NCBI GenBank assembly: GCA_029215795.1
Contig: JARDYH010000003.1
Span: 104,192,609-104,256,608, forward strand
Reading direction: 5' to 3'
Length of the DNA: 64,000 nt
From: Anniella stebbinsi
Taxonomy: Eukaryota > Chordata > Lepidosauria > Squamata > Anniellidae
The notes beneath the pieces are model-generated. The model ran no database searches. It was not told where the DNA came from and was given only the letters and a program-made list of their open reading frames with translations. The position numbers and the translations under genes were made by a program. Numbering within the stretch: position 1 is the first letter of the stretch; each line of letters opens with the position of its first letter. Shown here in pieces: positions 1-11,693 of the stretch.

Positions 1-2166
1 GCTCCGTGGTATACCCTGGAGCTGAGAGTGATGAAACAAAACAGGAGACGGCTTGAGGGCAGATGGAGACGAACTCCTGATGGATGCAATCAAACACTGG
101 TAAGTGCTTATGGTAAGCTGTATTCAGGGGCAGTGAGGGCAGCAAAAAAACAATACTTTGCTGCCACTATTCAATCATCAATCTGCCACCCAGCGGAGCT
201 TTTCAGAATTGTCCGGGGGCTATTACATGCCGGTCCCAAGGACATGGTAGAATCACCTGAGGCCCGCTGTAATACATTTGCTGGGCACTTCCAGAATAAA
301 ATCTTTGGCATCCGTCAGGACTTAGACTCCAGTGTTATTGCAGGTGAATCAAATGAGGTATCCAGAGCACAGGCTTGTCCTGTTTTCTTGGATGAGTTTC
401 AGTTGGTGCAGCTCGAGGACGTTGACAAGGTGCTCTGACAGGTTCGTGCAGCCACTTCCATATTGGATCTTTGCCCCTCTTGGCTAATAAAAACTAGCAG
501 GGATGGAACAACTGGCTGGGCCAGGGAAATGATTAATGCCTCTTTGCAAGAGGGAGTGGTCCCAGGCCTCCTGAAAGAGGCGGCAGTGAGGCCATTCCTA
601 AAGAAATCTTCCCTGGACCCTGAAAATCTGAATAACTACAGGCCAGTAGCAAATGTTCCATTCCTGGGCAAGGTCCTGGAGCAGGTGGTTGCGAGCCAGC
701 TCCAGGCACTCTTGGATGAGACCGATTATCTGGATCTATTTCAGTGGGTTTCAGGCCTGGTTTTGGTACGGAAACAGCCTTGGTCGCCCTGTATGATGAC
801 CTATGTCGGGAGAAAGACAGGGGGAGTTTGACTCTGTTGATTCTCCTTGATCTCTCAGCGGCTTTCGATACCATCGACCATGGTATCCTTCTGGGACGAC
901 TGGCTGAGTTGGGAGTGGGAGGCACTGCATTGCAGTGGTTCCGCTCCTACTTGGTGGGTCGGCTCCAGAAGGTGGTGCTTGGGGAACATTGCTCGGCCCC
1001 GTGGATTCTCCAGTATGGGGTTCCGCAGGGGTCAGTTTTGTCCCCCATGCTGTTCAATATCTACATGAAACCGTTGAGTGCAATCATCCGGAGTTTTGGA
1101 GTGTGTTGTCATCAGTACGCTGATGACACGCAGCTCTATTTCTCCTTTTCATCTTCATCAGGTGAGGCTGTGGATGTGCTGAACCAGTGCCTGGCTGCGA
1201 CAATGGACGGGATGAGGGCTAATAAACTGAAGCTCAATCCAGACAAGACTGAGACGCTGTTAGTGGGTGGTTCCGCTGACCGGATGGAGGGTGTTCAACC
1301 TGTTCTGGATGGGGTTGCACTCCCCTTGAAGGAGTGGGTTCGTAGCTTGGGGGTTCTCCTAGAACCATCTCTGTCACTTGAGGCTTAGGTGGCCTCAGTG
1401 GCACGGAGTGCCTTCTACCAACTTCGGTTGGTGGCCCAGCTACGTCCCTATCTGGACAGGGATAACGTGGCTTCAGTTGTCCATGCTCTGGTAACCTTCA
1501 AGTTGGATTACTGCAATGCACTCTACGTGGGGCTGCCTTTGAAGGTGGTTCGGAAGCTGCAGCTTGTGCAAAATGCAGCGGCCAGATTGATAACTGGGAC
1601 CAGAAGGTTCGAACATATAAGACCTACTCTGGCCTGCTTGCATTGGCTGCCTATATGATTCCGAGCCCGATTCAAGGTGCTGGTTTTAACCTATAAAGCC
1701 TTACACGGCTTGGGACCACAATACCTGATGGAACGCTTTTCCCGACATGAATCTACCCGAACACTACTTTCAAGATCTAAGGCCCTCTTCCAAGTGCCTA
1801 CTCCGAGGGAAGCTTGAAGGTCGGCAACAAGGGAGAGGGCCTTCTCTGTGGTGGCTCCCCAATTGTGGAATGATCTCCCTGACGAGGCCCGTCTGGCACC
1901 AACATTGCTATCTATTCGGCGCCAGGTCAAGACTTTCCTCTTCTCTCAGGCATTTGACAATATCTGAGGAGCCTGGGTTTGTTTATGTTTTTAGGCTTAC
2001 AGCTTTTTAAAGTTATTATAGTGGTTTTCAATGTATGTGTATATTGTATGCTTTTGCTGTTTTAACTTTTGTATATTGTTTTTAATTGTTTTAATCCTAT
2101 GTAAACCGCCCAGAGAGCTTCGGCTATGGGGCGGTATACAAATGCAATAAATAAATAAATAAATAA
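1..2166 (+). mobile_element. L2-clade LINE, RT region to 3' end, degenerate
   Basis: Non-LTR retrotransposon pol remnant running in from outside the window. Frames broken by stops near 436, 829, 1386 and 1656 together read as a linker, then a reverse transcriptase: NYRPVANVPFLGKVLEQVV (about 634-690), LDLSAAFDTIDHGILL (about 850-897, the first catalytic Asp), GVPQGSVLSPMLFNIYMKP (about 1018-1074) and YADDTQLY (about 1118-1141, the catalytic YADD box). The downstream part carries LVQNAAARLITG (about 1564-1599), typical of the L2/CR1 C-terminal domain. The 3' UTR ends with AACCGCCCAGAGAGC-type sequence and an (AATA)n tail at about 2146-2166. Frameshifts make it inactive, but few changes separate it from the copy at 46965-48340, so it is a fairly young insertion. 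Clade assignment is from motif recognition. Confidence 0.9.
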
Positions 2167-2167
2167 A

Positions 2168-2985
2168 GATGTTTTTGCTGATGGCCAGCTTGAATCTGGC
2201 TTCCTGTAACTTGAGCCCATTATTCCATGTCCTGCACTCTGGGTTGATCGAGAAGAGCTTCCTGGCCCTCCTCTGTGTGACAACCTTTCAAGCATTTGAA
2301 GAGTGCTATCATGTCTCCCCTCATTCTTCTCTGCTCCAGGCTAAACATCCCCGGTTCTTTCAGTCTCTCCTCATAGGGCTTTGTTTCCAGACCCCTGATC
2401 ATCCTTGCTGCCCTCTTCTGAACACGCTCGAGCTTCTCTGCATCCTTCTTGAAGTGTGGTGTCCAGAACTGGACACAATAGTCAAGATGGGGCCTAACCA
2501 GTGCCAAATAGAGGGGAACCAGTACCTGTTGCAATTTGGAAGCTATACTTCTATTAATGCAGCCCAAAATAGCATTTACTCTTTTTTTGCAGCCACATCA
2601 CACTGTTGGCTCATATTCAGCTTGTGATCTACAACAATTCCAAGATCCTTCTCGCTTGTAGTATTGCTGAGCCAAGTATCCTCCATCTTGTAATTGTGCA
2701 TTTGATTTCTTTTTCCTAGGTGTAAAACTTGGCATTTGTCCCTATTAAATTTCATTATGTTGTTTTCAGCCCAGCTCCAGTCTATCAAGATCACTTTGAA
2801 GTTTGATTCTGTCTTCCAGGGTATTAGCGATCCCACCCAATTTTGTGTCATCTGAAATTTGATAAGCATTCCCTGAACCTCCTAGTCCAAATCATTAATA
2901 AAAATGTTGAAGAGCACTGGTCCCAGAACTAAGCCCTGCAGTACCCCACTTGTTACCTGGAGATTTGAACTCATTAAAAGAAATT
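2168..2985 (-). mobile_element. CR1 LINE fragment, C-terminal pol, minus strand
   Basis: Read on the minus strand, 2869 to 2576 gives CQVLHLGKRNQ and DTWLSNTTSEKDLGIVVD, and 2567 to 2220 gives [15 protein letters not shown] followed by [14 protein letters not shown] and [17 protein letters not shown]. These are the hallmark C-terminal CR1 reverse transcriptase and thumb blocks. The usual CR1 3' end (the attctatgattct tail) is missing at the low-coordinate side, where the L2 tail abuts directly. The simplest reading is that the L2 inserted into this CR1 and the CR1 3' tail lies left of the window. Confidence 0.88.
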
Positions 2986-2989
2986 AGGT

Positions 2990-4060
2990 GTTCTTATCTC
3001 AAACTGCAATCCTGCCCCTTCAGCTTGTACTTCACTTTTTCCGGTGGTGGGTGGGTGTCATAGACCCTCTTTTAAGAGAAGTTACTGAATTGACTTTGCC
3101 CAAACAACAAATGTTGCTCTTAAACAAAAACCTAATGCAGGCTTTGAAGGATAGAAACTGTCTACATCTTAACCTTTTTGCAGTGTTAAAAGTGGGAGGA
3201 AAAGTTCTGCTAATTTGGGATTAATCTATTCAAGATGAAAGCTTTGTATCTTCTAAATCAGAGTTAAATTCATTTTTATTTCATACATATTTTGAGGAAG
3301 ATTGATGTGAGAACCTTTTTGTCTGATCTTTACAGTAAAATACTATGCTATAACTTTATTTGCCTGAACAAATATTTTTGAGAGGTTAACCCAAATGTAC
3401 GGCAGAGATTTCAAAGCCTACCGTGTAATTACATGGGCTAATATTTATATACATGGTCTCAGTCAAGTTAAAAATATAGTGCAGTGTGCCTTGACTTTAT
3501 GGTATGGAATAGTAATTCCCAAACCATTTGCCATGAGAGAGAACTAAATGAATCCAAGGCTCCTTGAGTCCAAAGTACCACCCAGAGAAGAGGCTGCTCA
3601 CTGCATGATTCTCTTCTCTTGCCTTCCCTCCTTCCAATCAGTCTCCATGGTGGGCTAATTCAGCTTCATTACTGCATCAGAGCTCTCTTCCAGTGTTCTA
3701 AACATTTGTGGGATCTATCCGTAAGAAGGGACAAGTGTGCCAGCTCTGCTCCCTCCTACACCCTCCATGTGTAGAGGGTGTCAGTCTTCTGTAGTGATCC
3801 TCCTCTATCCATGGCAGCTCTCCGCATGATTTAGAACCCTGATTTTCCAGATCTTGCCTGCTTTTAGAACATCTACATAGAGATCAGGTGTGATTGCATT
3901 ATGAATCACCACCCTCAGAAATGAGTGCCCATACATCTAGCTTTAATCCTTTCCTAATCACAACGCATTTTCAATGAAAAATGTGTGGAAATGGTTGAGA
4001 AAAAACTAAAGAGCAATGGCCTTTGTAGTCTTTCAGTCTTCCTGGATGAAGGGCCAATAT
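2990..4060. other. No gene recognised
   Basis: Unique-looking AT-rich intronic sequence. I see no coding exon, RNA gene or assignable repeat; the short ORF at 2988-3224 has no recognisable motif. Confidence 0.5.
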
Positions 4061-4064
4061 TGAA

Positions 4065-4215
4065 TGGGCCATAGTTCAGAGACCGAACACATTCTTTGCA
4101 AGGTCCCAGGTTTAATCTATGGCATCTCCAACTAAGATCTTAGGTAGCAGGAATGGGAGGAAGGTCTGCCTGAGTCTCCAGAGAGCTGTTGTCATTCAGA
4201 AAATATTAGATGTGT
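4065..4215 (+). repeat. tRNA-derived SINE remnant
   Basis: The block around 4102-4130 contains AAGGTCCCAGGTTTAATC, a decayed pol III B-box region (compare GGTTCAAATCC), followed by GGCATCTCC and a body with GGTAGCAGGAATGGGAGGAAGGTCTGCCTGAG. The same body occurs at 45960-46160, and the B-box part in reverse at 59140-59290, so this is a dispersed tRNA-derived SINE. It is divergent and not a functional tRNA. Confidence 0.65.
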
Positions 4216-5480
4216 GAATGGGCAGAGTCAGTATTAGATAGTATCATGTAGTAATGTACGTGATACAGATCATAATGGTTCCAAAATCATAAAGTATTTC
4301 ATCCTTGCCTGTGTTACTTGAAACTCCATGGATTTTGTTATAGCAAGGCAGATTTGCTCCTCTATTCCCTTTAAAATTTAAGAGCTTGCATAGTCATTTC
4401 ATTGTATGATACAAAGTGTCACACCTCACTTTCCATTTGGAGTGCTCAAAGCAATATAGTAAAAGGACACTGGGGTCAGTTATACATTGATTCAAGCAAA
4501 TGGGGAAAATGTCCATTCTACTGTTCAGACCAGGTATCAGAGCTAGATAACTGGTCTTCCACTTGTGTTCAGGACCCACCAATGAGTTGCCAATCTGTGA
4601 TTTTCACCAGTGGCACCTCTACTCTTGTTCTTTGCCTTAGGATTTTTTAAAAGAGGAAAGTGCTAATTACTAAGGGCTACATCTCTGAGCCCTCCATAGA
4701 TTTACCAACAGACAGGCTTCAGTTGCTCCAGTGATGGGAAATAACATACAAAATGCATTAGATGCTACCAGAAAAGCCATTCCACTATTCAGAATTGAGC
4801 CATTTCACTAGTCATAATTTTAACATGAGAAGGACTTAAGGCAGCCACTGAACTTTCACACAGCTAAATTTGAAGTGAGTTTGGAGGTTCCTCATCAGAA
4901 GGAGTATCGAACAAATGTCAAGGGAAGCTGATTTTTTTTTAAAAAAACACAAGACAACCAAAATTTGGGGGATGGGGGTGGTAGAGGTTGTCCTGACATC
5001 TGTAGTTAAGGCTCAAAGAGGAGCAGGATCCAGATTTTTTGGAGGTGGTGGTTCCTAGGTAAGCTGCCCTCAGAGACCTGCCCTCAGTGCCCAGTGCCCC
5101 CCCATACTCTTGGCAGCAGTGATGCTACTGCATTTACCACCCTCTCCATTGCTATTGTGTGGGCACCACCATCGCGTAAGCTCCCCTTCCCTTTGTGAGC
5201 AGGCATAGGACCCTGCCTTGGTGATGCTAGCAGTGCAATGGGTGCTTGGCTCCTGGCCTATTACAACACCACAGCCACTGCCACAGCCACCATACAAGTC
5301 TGTTCCTAAGCAAGGGAGGAAATGGTGGCTGGAGACCCAAATGGCATGGAGGCAGAGTAGGCAAGGCATTAGCCTGAGGAATCCCTATTGAGGCAGATGA
5401 CAAAAGCCCCATTAGACCAGCTGCTGGTGCTGGTCCTCAGGAGGAGGGAGATGGGAAAGCAAGCACATCTACATTTTGTT
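4216..5480. other. No gene recognised
   Basis: Intronic sequence without an assignable exon or repeat. Between 5060 and 5420 the composition is more GC-rich, which leaves longer chance ORFs on the minus strand; none shows a domain. Confidence 0.45.
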
Positions 5481-5484
5481 AGGA

Positions 5485-5655
5485 ATCGCCTGTAAGAACC
5501 TAAGAACTGCTTTGCTGGGCCCAACTAGCCCAGCATTCCCTGTTGTACCACGAGTAGCCAATCGCTACTCTGTTGGGCATTCACAAGCAGGCCATACAGC
5601 CTTCCCTTATTGTCTCCAGTACTGGGAACATCCTTTTCACAATCCCAGAATGTGT
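5485..5655 (+). repeat. Interspersed repeat, reptile type
   Basis: The run TAAGAACTGCTTTGCTGGGCC, then CCAGCATTCCCTGTTG and CACAAGCAGGCCATACAG, resembles a dispersed reptile repeat that reads 'agaacagccctgctggatcaggcc ... cacaagcaggaggtgagggcat'. Recognition is by memory of that consensus only; class not assigned. Confidence 0.4.
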
Positions 5656-5659
5656 AGGA

Positions 5660-6868
5660 TGTGATGCTTATGTTTACTTAGTATTTTAAACTTTTAAACT
5701 TTTATTTATTGTAAGTTGAGGGGCAAAATACATTTTCAAATACGATAGCCTGAAGAAAATCTGCAGCCACAAAAGCTTTGTGGGCCACATAAATCATTTT
5801 GCACCAAGGAAAAGTGAGCTAGTCAGCTGTATAGATAATATGGCAAGTGATATCTGATTTTATGATGTTCTTTTCAGGCTGGATCAGTCGAGGTTACCCC
5901 AGCCAGCCCAATATAAGGGGAAGTGCATTGGTTAAATATTTGTAATTGATGTGATGTGTGAAATAGATTTGTCTTCCAAATGGAGCAGACTTGGAAATAG
6001 CACACTTGCATGGACACCTGTGGTGCCTTAAAAATCCATTCCAGGTGAGCAGGCAGAGAAGCTTTTCTAAAGTGTCTTGGTGGTATTTCGCAAGCCACCG
6101 ACATAGATGGGTCTTAGTAGAAGGGCTGGTAAAAATATTTGTGGTCTAGTGACTTTAGTGATCTCATTTTCAAGGATGAAATAAAGACCAACATATTTAT
6201 AGGATAGTATTTTTTTAACTGTCCAAGTATTTTCCCAGATCTTGATTTCTCTATGGTCGTAGTTTGTTTGCAATCTTCAAAGAACGCACCATGGTGAAAG
6301 CTGTCACGGTGCTCTACGTTGACCTCCACTGTTAGTTGCTTGCACTGATAAGCATTTCTTTTAATCTCCTGAATTTTCCGTACTTAATCATTTACAGTTG
6401 TGGTGGTGGTGGTGGTAGTGGTGGTCTTCTTTAAATGCCGCAAACTGCTCATTCTCAAACCGTGCACTAGGGATATGCTAGTTTGCCATGAGAAATGTCA
6501 ATTAAATAGCTGTAGGCTGCTGAGAGCCCCCGGATTCCATCCACAGGGGAAACTGTCCGCTGAGTCTCTGGCCTTGCCTTCTTCCAACCAGGAGGAGAAA
6601 AGCTTAGAAGAGTGACTGATTCGAAGTAATCTCTGCAGGCAGATGGTTTCTTCTCTTTCACAGCCTAAACTATTTTGGATATAAGCAAATGTATATTAAT
6701 GTATACATTTATATATGCTAAATGTATATTATAAGGCAAACCACAAAAATCTAAAGGGACATGCATGTTTAACATACTATTGTAAATTGACATTTAAGGA
6801 AATAATTTGCTCTGTATTTTTAATTTTTTGGGGGGGGGGGTAATGTTAGTGCCTCTTTTGTTTCGTAG
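5660..6868. other. Intron upstream of the first exon, no gene recognised
   Basis: AT-rich sequence leading to the acceptor at 6867-6868. It holds a (GTG)n stretch near 6399-6425 and a G-run at about 6830-6840. No other exon or repeat is identified. Confidence 0.5.
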
Positions 6869-6944
6869 GCTAACTGAAGCCCACCGAACAGCTGTCAAAG
6901 TCATAAGGAGAATGCAGTATTTTGTAGCCCGGAGGAAATTTCAG
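6869..6944 (+). CDS. KCNQ1: KCNQ1-type potassium channel, exon equivalent to human exon 12 (helix B)
   Basis: A 76-bp internal exon with acceptor TTTGTTTCGTAG and donor CAG/GTAATG. Its first base completes a codon; the rest reads LTEAHRTAVKVIRR followed by MQYFVARRKFQ. In KCNQ channels this is helix B of the cytoplasmic C-terminus, a basic amphipathic helix that binds calmodulin beneath the pore and takes part in PIP2 coupling. Human KCNQ1 has [20 protein letters not shown] here, and its exon 12 is also 76 bp (from memory). About 18 of 25 residues agree; changes cluster at the N-terminal side and in a KK to RR swap. The next exon, at 16628, continues in phase 0. The symbol is family-level: a KCNQ1-like paralogue is not excluded. 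Confidence 0.93.
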
Positions 6945-8033
6945 GTAATGAATGTCAATAACAACAGAATCAAATGTCATATAAGAGGTACTGGGGAAAA
7001 GATACTCAAAATGAAATGTACACGCATACCCCACTTCCTCATCCAAAAAAACTTTTCTATGCATCAAATTGTTTATATAGCAAACAGCTATAGTTTGGTT
7101 ATATAAGAATTTGGTTTCCCAGAATTTTGAGCATCACAAAGCACTTAAAGAACTGGATTATTTGAAAATCTTGTTTAAATTCTGAATCTGTTTCTCAACA
7201 ATTTCATTTTCATTTTGGCACTGATGAGTATTGTACACACTACAACAGTTGGTACACAATTTTATTCCTTTTCCTCCTTATGATTACACTAGAATATAAG
7301 CATTTCAGGATTCCTGAGGTTCAGAATCCATGTCACAGGTTGCTGTGTCTCCAAACCTGGTGGTGATACGGCAGGGATAACTTACCCCATGCTAAACTTT
7401 GCCAGCCAACGGATCTGGGGTTTAGGATTGCTTTATCCATTTTATATCGAACCCCCACATTTATTTAATCTAATCTAATCTACAGCCTATTTCCCATGAT
7501 TTGGAGAGGGGGATGGGCAAATGACTAAACAGCCCAGTAATTATGCAAATGGTTGAACTGATGCTGAAGAGAGCGTCTTCTTCCAGAGACTGCACTGAGC
7601 TGACACAGCATTCTGCAAAATTTTGAAATTCGACACAAAGCAAATTTGGCACAATTCAGAAGTTCAGATTCCAGATTAAGGTTTCAACCTGAAACAAAGC
7701 AACAGATGTAAAACCAAGTAGCACCTTCATTTTGTACTCCTCATCCTTGTCTGGATTTTCCCACTATTTTACTCTGTCATCTCAAAATCCAGTTCTGAAT
7801 TTGATTTTCTCCCTTCTCTTCCTTTAGCCTTTTAGCCTTTTAACCTTTTCAACCCCCTTGTCCCTTACTTACAATTTGCATAGTTAAGATGTTATGTACT
7901 TGCGCAAAAATTATGAAGAACAACAAAAATAACATTTAAAGCAAAATCAGATTCTGGTATTGCAATGCAATCTTAAAATTTAACAATCAAATGACAAAAA
8001 GCTAAATTTGACACCAACATTTGTTATTTGCTT
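6945..8033. other. Intron, no gene recognised
   Basis: Start of the 9.7-kb intron between the exons at 6869-6944 and 16628-16722. I see only AT-rich sequence before the hAT element at 8042. Confidence 0.5.
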
Positions 8034-10361
8034 GATATAATTAGGGTGACCATATTTTGGAAACCAAAAATGAGGACAACATGGCTGCCCCCAAGGGGGC
8101 GTGCCCACCAACATGGCTGTCCCCCAAGGGGGCATGCCCACCAACATATCCAACCCCCAAGGGGGCATGCCCACCCAAACATGGCCTTGGTCACATGTCT
8201 GATTTCACAGCATACAATTAAGACAAACCTGTTCTACACCACAACTTAATGTTAAAATCACTGAAATAAAGAACAAGTGAGACATTCAATGTATGTGAAA
8301 TTAACTTCACTCACTTCAACTTTTGTAGCTTTTGCTGTACTTTGAAGCTTTTGCTATGCTCTGTGTGATACAGTCTCCCCTTCCTTCAAATATCTTTTCT
8401 GACTGCAAATCCTTCCCTGGATGACCATAGTCTCAACTTTCCTAACATTTAACACTCTTCCCCATCACTTTTCTCTTATCCATACTCACAGATTCAGCAT
8501 ACTGCTACCACTGAACCAACAAAGCAGTTGACAAGTGCAGAAAAATCTAGTACAACAAACGAGCAACCTAGTATGCAGGAAGAGTATAAAATAGGATTAC
8601 CCTGCAAACATTAGCCATGGAACAAAATGGACTACAGGCTTGTTGCAGTCACTTCCCACCTCTTAGCTTGTTTCAACTTCTGGTTTATTAGTGAGAAACT
8701 AATCTAACAATGTGTCATTATATCTCTGGTTCATTAGCCATGTAAACAAGACCATTGTCAGTAGCAATACAAAGAAAGACCAGAACAGATGCCCATTATC
8801 ACAATGCTAGACTAGGATCTTTCCCTCCTTTTATCCAAATATCTCCTGAATTCACACTGCCTCAGTGTGCAGAGAACAGAAATCCCAATCAAGGACCCAA
8901 AGAAAACTGCCCAAAGAAACTTTAGAAATAACTCTTGTTGATTTCAATAAAGCTTACTCCCAGATAAATGAATGTAGGATTGCAGCCTCTTCACATCTGT
9001 TCACCTTACTCTAGCAAGCGCAAGGCCCTCCTGTAAAGGACAACTATGCACTCACAGAACCTGGCCTCCTAGATCATGCAACCAGCAGGTGCTCTCCAGA
9101 AAGATGCTTTCAGAGCCTAGGAGATCCAGACACACTCAAACAAGTCAAGCCAAGCCATGCTATGCTGGGACAGAACAATTCTGGGACAAGTCAATACTTT
9201 GCAAGTGACCAGACATAACAGTCATAAATATAAAAGAAAAACACAACTACCTCATTGACATAGCAATACCTAATGACAAAAATGTTGCAGAAAAGGAAGA
9301 GGAAAAGAGAGACCCAGTAAAGTTTTAAGGAAACCTCGCTCATATTGGCATAGGTTGATATATTTTGCTGGTCAGAATTTTCATCAGTAGAACTCCAATG
9401 GAAATACCTTAATGGAAATGTCTTGAGGACTTTTAACAATCTTACTTTTGGGCTTTCAGAATTCAGAAACTTCAGGTGGACGACATGAAATAACTAGCAA
9501 TTACAGAAGTGTAATTCTCCACCCACCCCCACCATGCCCATTGGCGCAAGAGCTAGTAGTTAGATCCAAAAGATCAGTGAATTCATTGGAAAAACTTAGG
9601 AGAATTCAAAGCGTTTCTGTGATTTGGATCACAGCTTCAGTATGCTGAACTATCCTTGTCATTTTATGAGAGGGATATGAATTAATGCTATAGATTCTTC
9701 AAGGTGCCATAAAGTGTGTGATTCTATGCTTATCAGCTGCTTAAACTAATTTAAATCATATTACCATCATGAGTACAGGAATAAAATGGACTAAGTAAAT
9801 TTATATGGGTCTAAGCACAATTTTGTTGTAGAAAAGGGTAATATAGGTTGAAAGTAAAAAATAATACAGTGTACATCTGTAACCATCCACATGGCTGCAT
9901 GGCTGCTCCCTGGCTATAAAATGTTTTGTTTGGTTTTAATAAGAAAAAATAAAAGATACTGTGGGAAGCATCTTCAGCCCTGATCTCCCCCCATCCCCGC
10001 ATTTTCCTGCCAGCACTGTGCTGAAACCTGCTTGACACTTCCCCATTATCTGCTCCTTTCTGTGGGCCCCTGAACTTTGGCTGCAAGGTCCTGCCCTACT
10101 CCACCACTGGTAAGGTAGCGCTCCTCACCCCCCACTTTTTCTTGAATGGTTTAAAGCTCTTTGCAGCAACTAGAAAGAGTGGGACCTGCTGCTGCACAAG
10201 ATAAAAATTCTCTCTCGTTCCCAGAAAGAGGCAGCAGCTGTAGGATATCATAATGCACTGTTGTTTTCTAGGTAATTGAATTGTAGGGGGAGAAGCCATC
10301 TCCCTCCCATGTACATATGGAGGCAGCCATACTGTGAGGGAGAGAGAGCTTTATAGCAACT

Positions 10362-10457
10362 TACAGTGTGATCCTATACATGGCTACTTTCAAGTAAAAC
10401 CCAGTGAATTCAGTGGGACTTACTCCCAGGAATGTGTATATAGGATTGTAGCCATAG
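10362..10457. repeat. Short palindromic reptile repeat
   Basis: Contains GTGATCCTATACATGGCTAC, AAGTAAAACCCAGTGAATTC and GTGGGACTTACTCCCAGG, with GTATATAGGATTG at the end, an inverted-repeat design. Related copies are at 8940-8995, 17155-17245 and 38885-38990. Recognised as a common squamate repeat; class not assigned. Confidence 0.55.
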
Positions 10458-11073
10458 ACCGGATCTGCATCAAGCAGGAATCAGATCCCAGGTACAATCA
10501 GATCCCAGGTAATAATCAATCATAGATCTTGCTGGAGGAATCCAATTTGTTTATCCACTTTCCTCAAACTAAAATGCACAAACACTGAGCAAAAAAGTCT
10601 TTATATTGCTGAAGGAGCAGAAAATAGTACGTGGCTTCTGAACTAGTTCTAAAATGAGTATTTCTGCAAAAGTTCATTAATATCTTCATTATTATGTATT
10701 TTAAAATAAATAAATATGGGCTATAAATTAAATCACCACTAAGCTACACTCTTCCTACCAGAGCTGTGATTTCATTCAGGCTAGACTGGGACATCTGGGA
10801 ACATGCAGAGGCTGCCAAGTCTGTAGAACTGAGGACGACACGCATTAATACGTTGCATTGCATCTTTCCATGATGTCTGCTTTCTTAATGATAGATTTCT
10901 TTAATCCTCTTTTTGCTACAAGAAAATACTATTAAAAGCCCCGGTACCTTGGTTATCATATTAGCTTCATCTCCAGCTAGCACTTCCATTTGAAAGTTTC
11001 GATAAAATTGATTTTATTTACAGCACAGATAATTCCTTGATTCTTGTCAATGATAACTTGGCCAATATAGACA

Positions 11074-11350
11074 AACAACCATGCAGCCCCATTCAGCCAT
11101 CACATAAATACACTCACACACTGACAACACACACACAAACCTCTCACGATCGCCCACCCCAAAACGCTCACATGCATTCATTTATAGAAAACAACCATGC
11201 ACCCCATTCACCCATCACATAAATACACACACACACTCCCAAAACGCACACAAACACACAAAGTCCCTCAGGATCAGCCACACCAAAATACACGCACATG
11301 CATCCATTCAACAATGCATCCCATTTACCCATCACCATTGACACACACAC
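11074..11350. repeat. Tandem repeat, about 117-bp unit, CA-rich
   Basis: Unit starts AACAACCATGCAGCCCCATT near 11075, recurs as AACAACCATGCACCCCATTC near 11190 and partly as CAACAATGCATCCCATTTAC near 11309, giving about 2.4 copies. Each unit ends in CA-dinucleotide runs, which produce the His/Thr-rich chance ORFs in this area. Confidence 0.7.
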
Positions 11351-11693
11351 CTCTCCTACCCAAGGCTGCTGCTGCTGCTACTCCTACATTTGTTTCCAGC
11401 CCCTCCCCTGGGCCGAACCGGGGATTGTAGGATGGTGCTGGGAGGGGCTAGAAGAGGTATTTCTGGAAGCACCAAAACGTGTCTTCCAGCCCCTCCCCTG
11501 GGCCAATCTGGGGATTTTCTTGGCCTGCACAATTGCGCCAGCCAAGGACAAGCCCCGGATGGCCCCTGGGAGGGGCACAATTGCTGGACATTTGAAGAAA
11601 TTCTGGGATTTTCCCCCCAGTCTCCATTTTGCCCCCCCCCCATTTCCAGACTTGTCTGGGGGAAACCGGACATATGGACACCCTAGATATAAT

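Larger units (their letters stand above)
8042..11685. mobile_element. hAT-type DNA element, about 3.6 kb, with target duplication
   Basis: Bounded by terminal inverted repeats TAGGGTGACCATAT on the left and, in reverse complement, TAGGGTGTCCATAT on the right (one mismatch in 14). It is flanked on both sides by the identical 8-mer GATATAAT (8034-8041 and 11686-11693). An 8-bp duplication with TAGGG-type ends is the hAT signature. Inside I find no intact transposase; there are tandem GGGGGC-rich motifs just inside the left end (about 8090-8170), short reptile repeats at 8940-8995 and 10362-10457, a CA-rich tandem repeat at 11074-11350 and GC-rich blocks with CCAGCCCCTCCCCTGGGCC at 11397-11513. 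It is probably a non-autonomous or gutted element. Confidence 0.75.

Noticed and set aside
4065..4215. tRNA gene
   Set aside because: Only a decayed B-box-like block inside a SINE; no cloverleaf can be folded.
11197..11430. His/Thr-rich ORFs
   Set aside because: Translations of the CA-rich tandem repeat.
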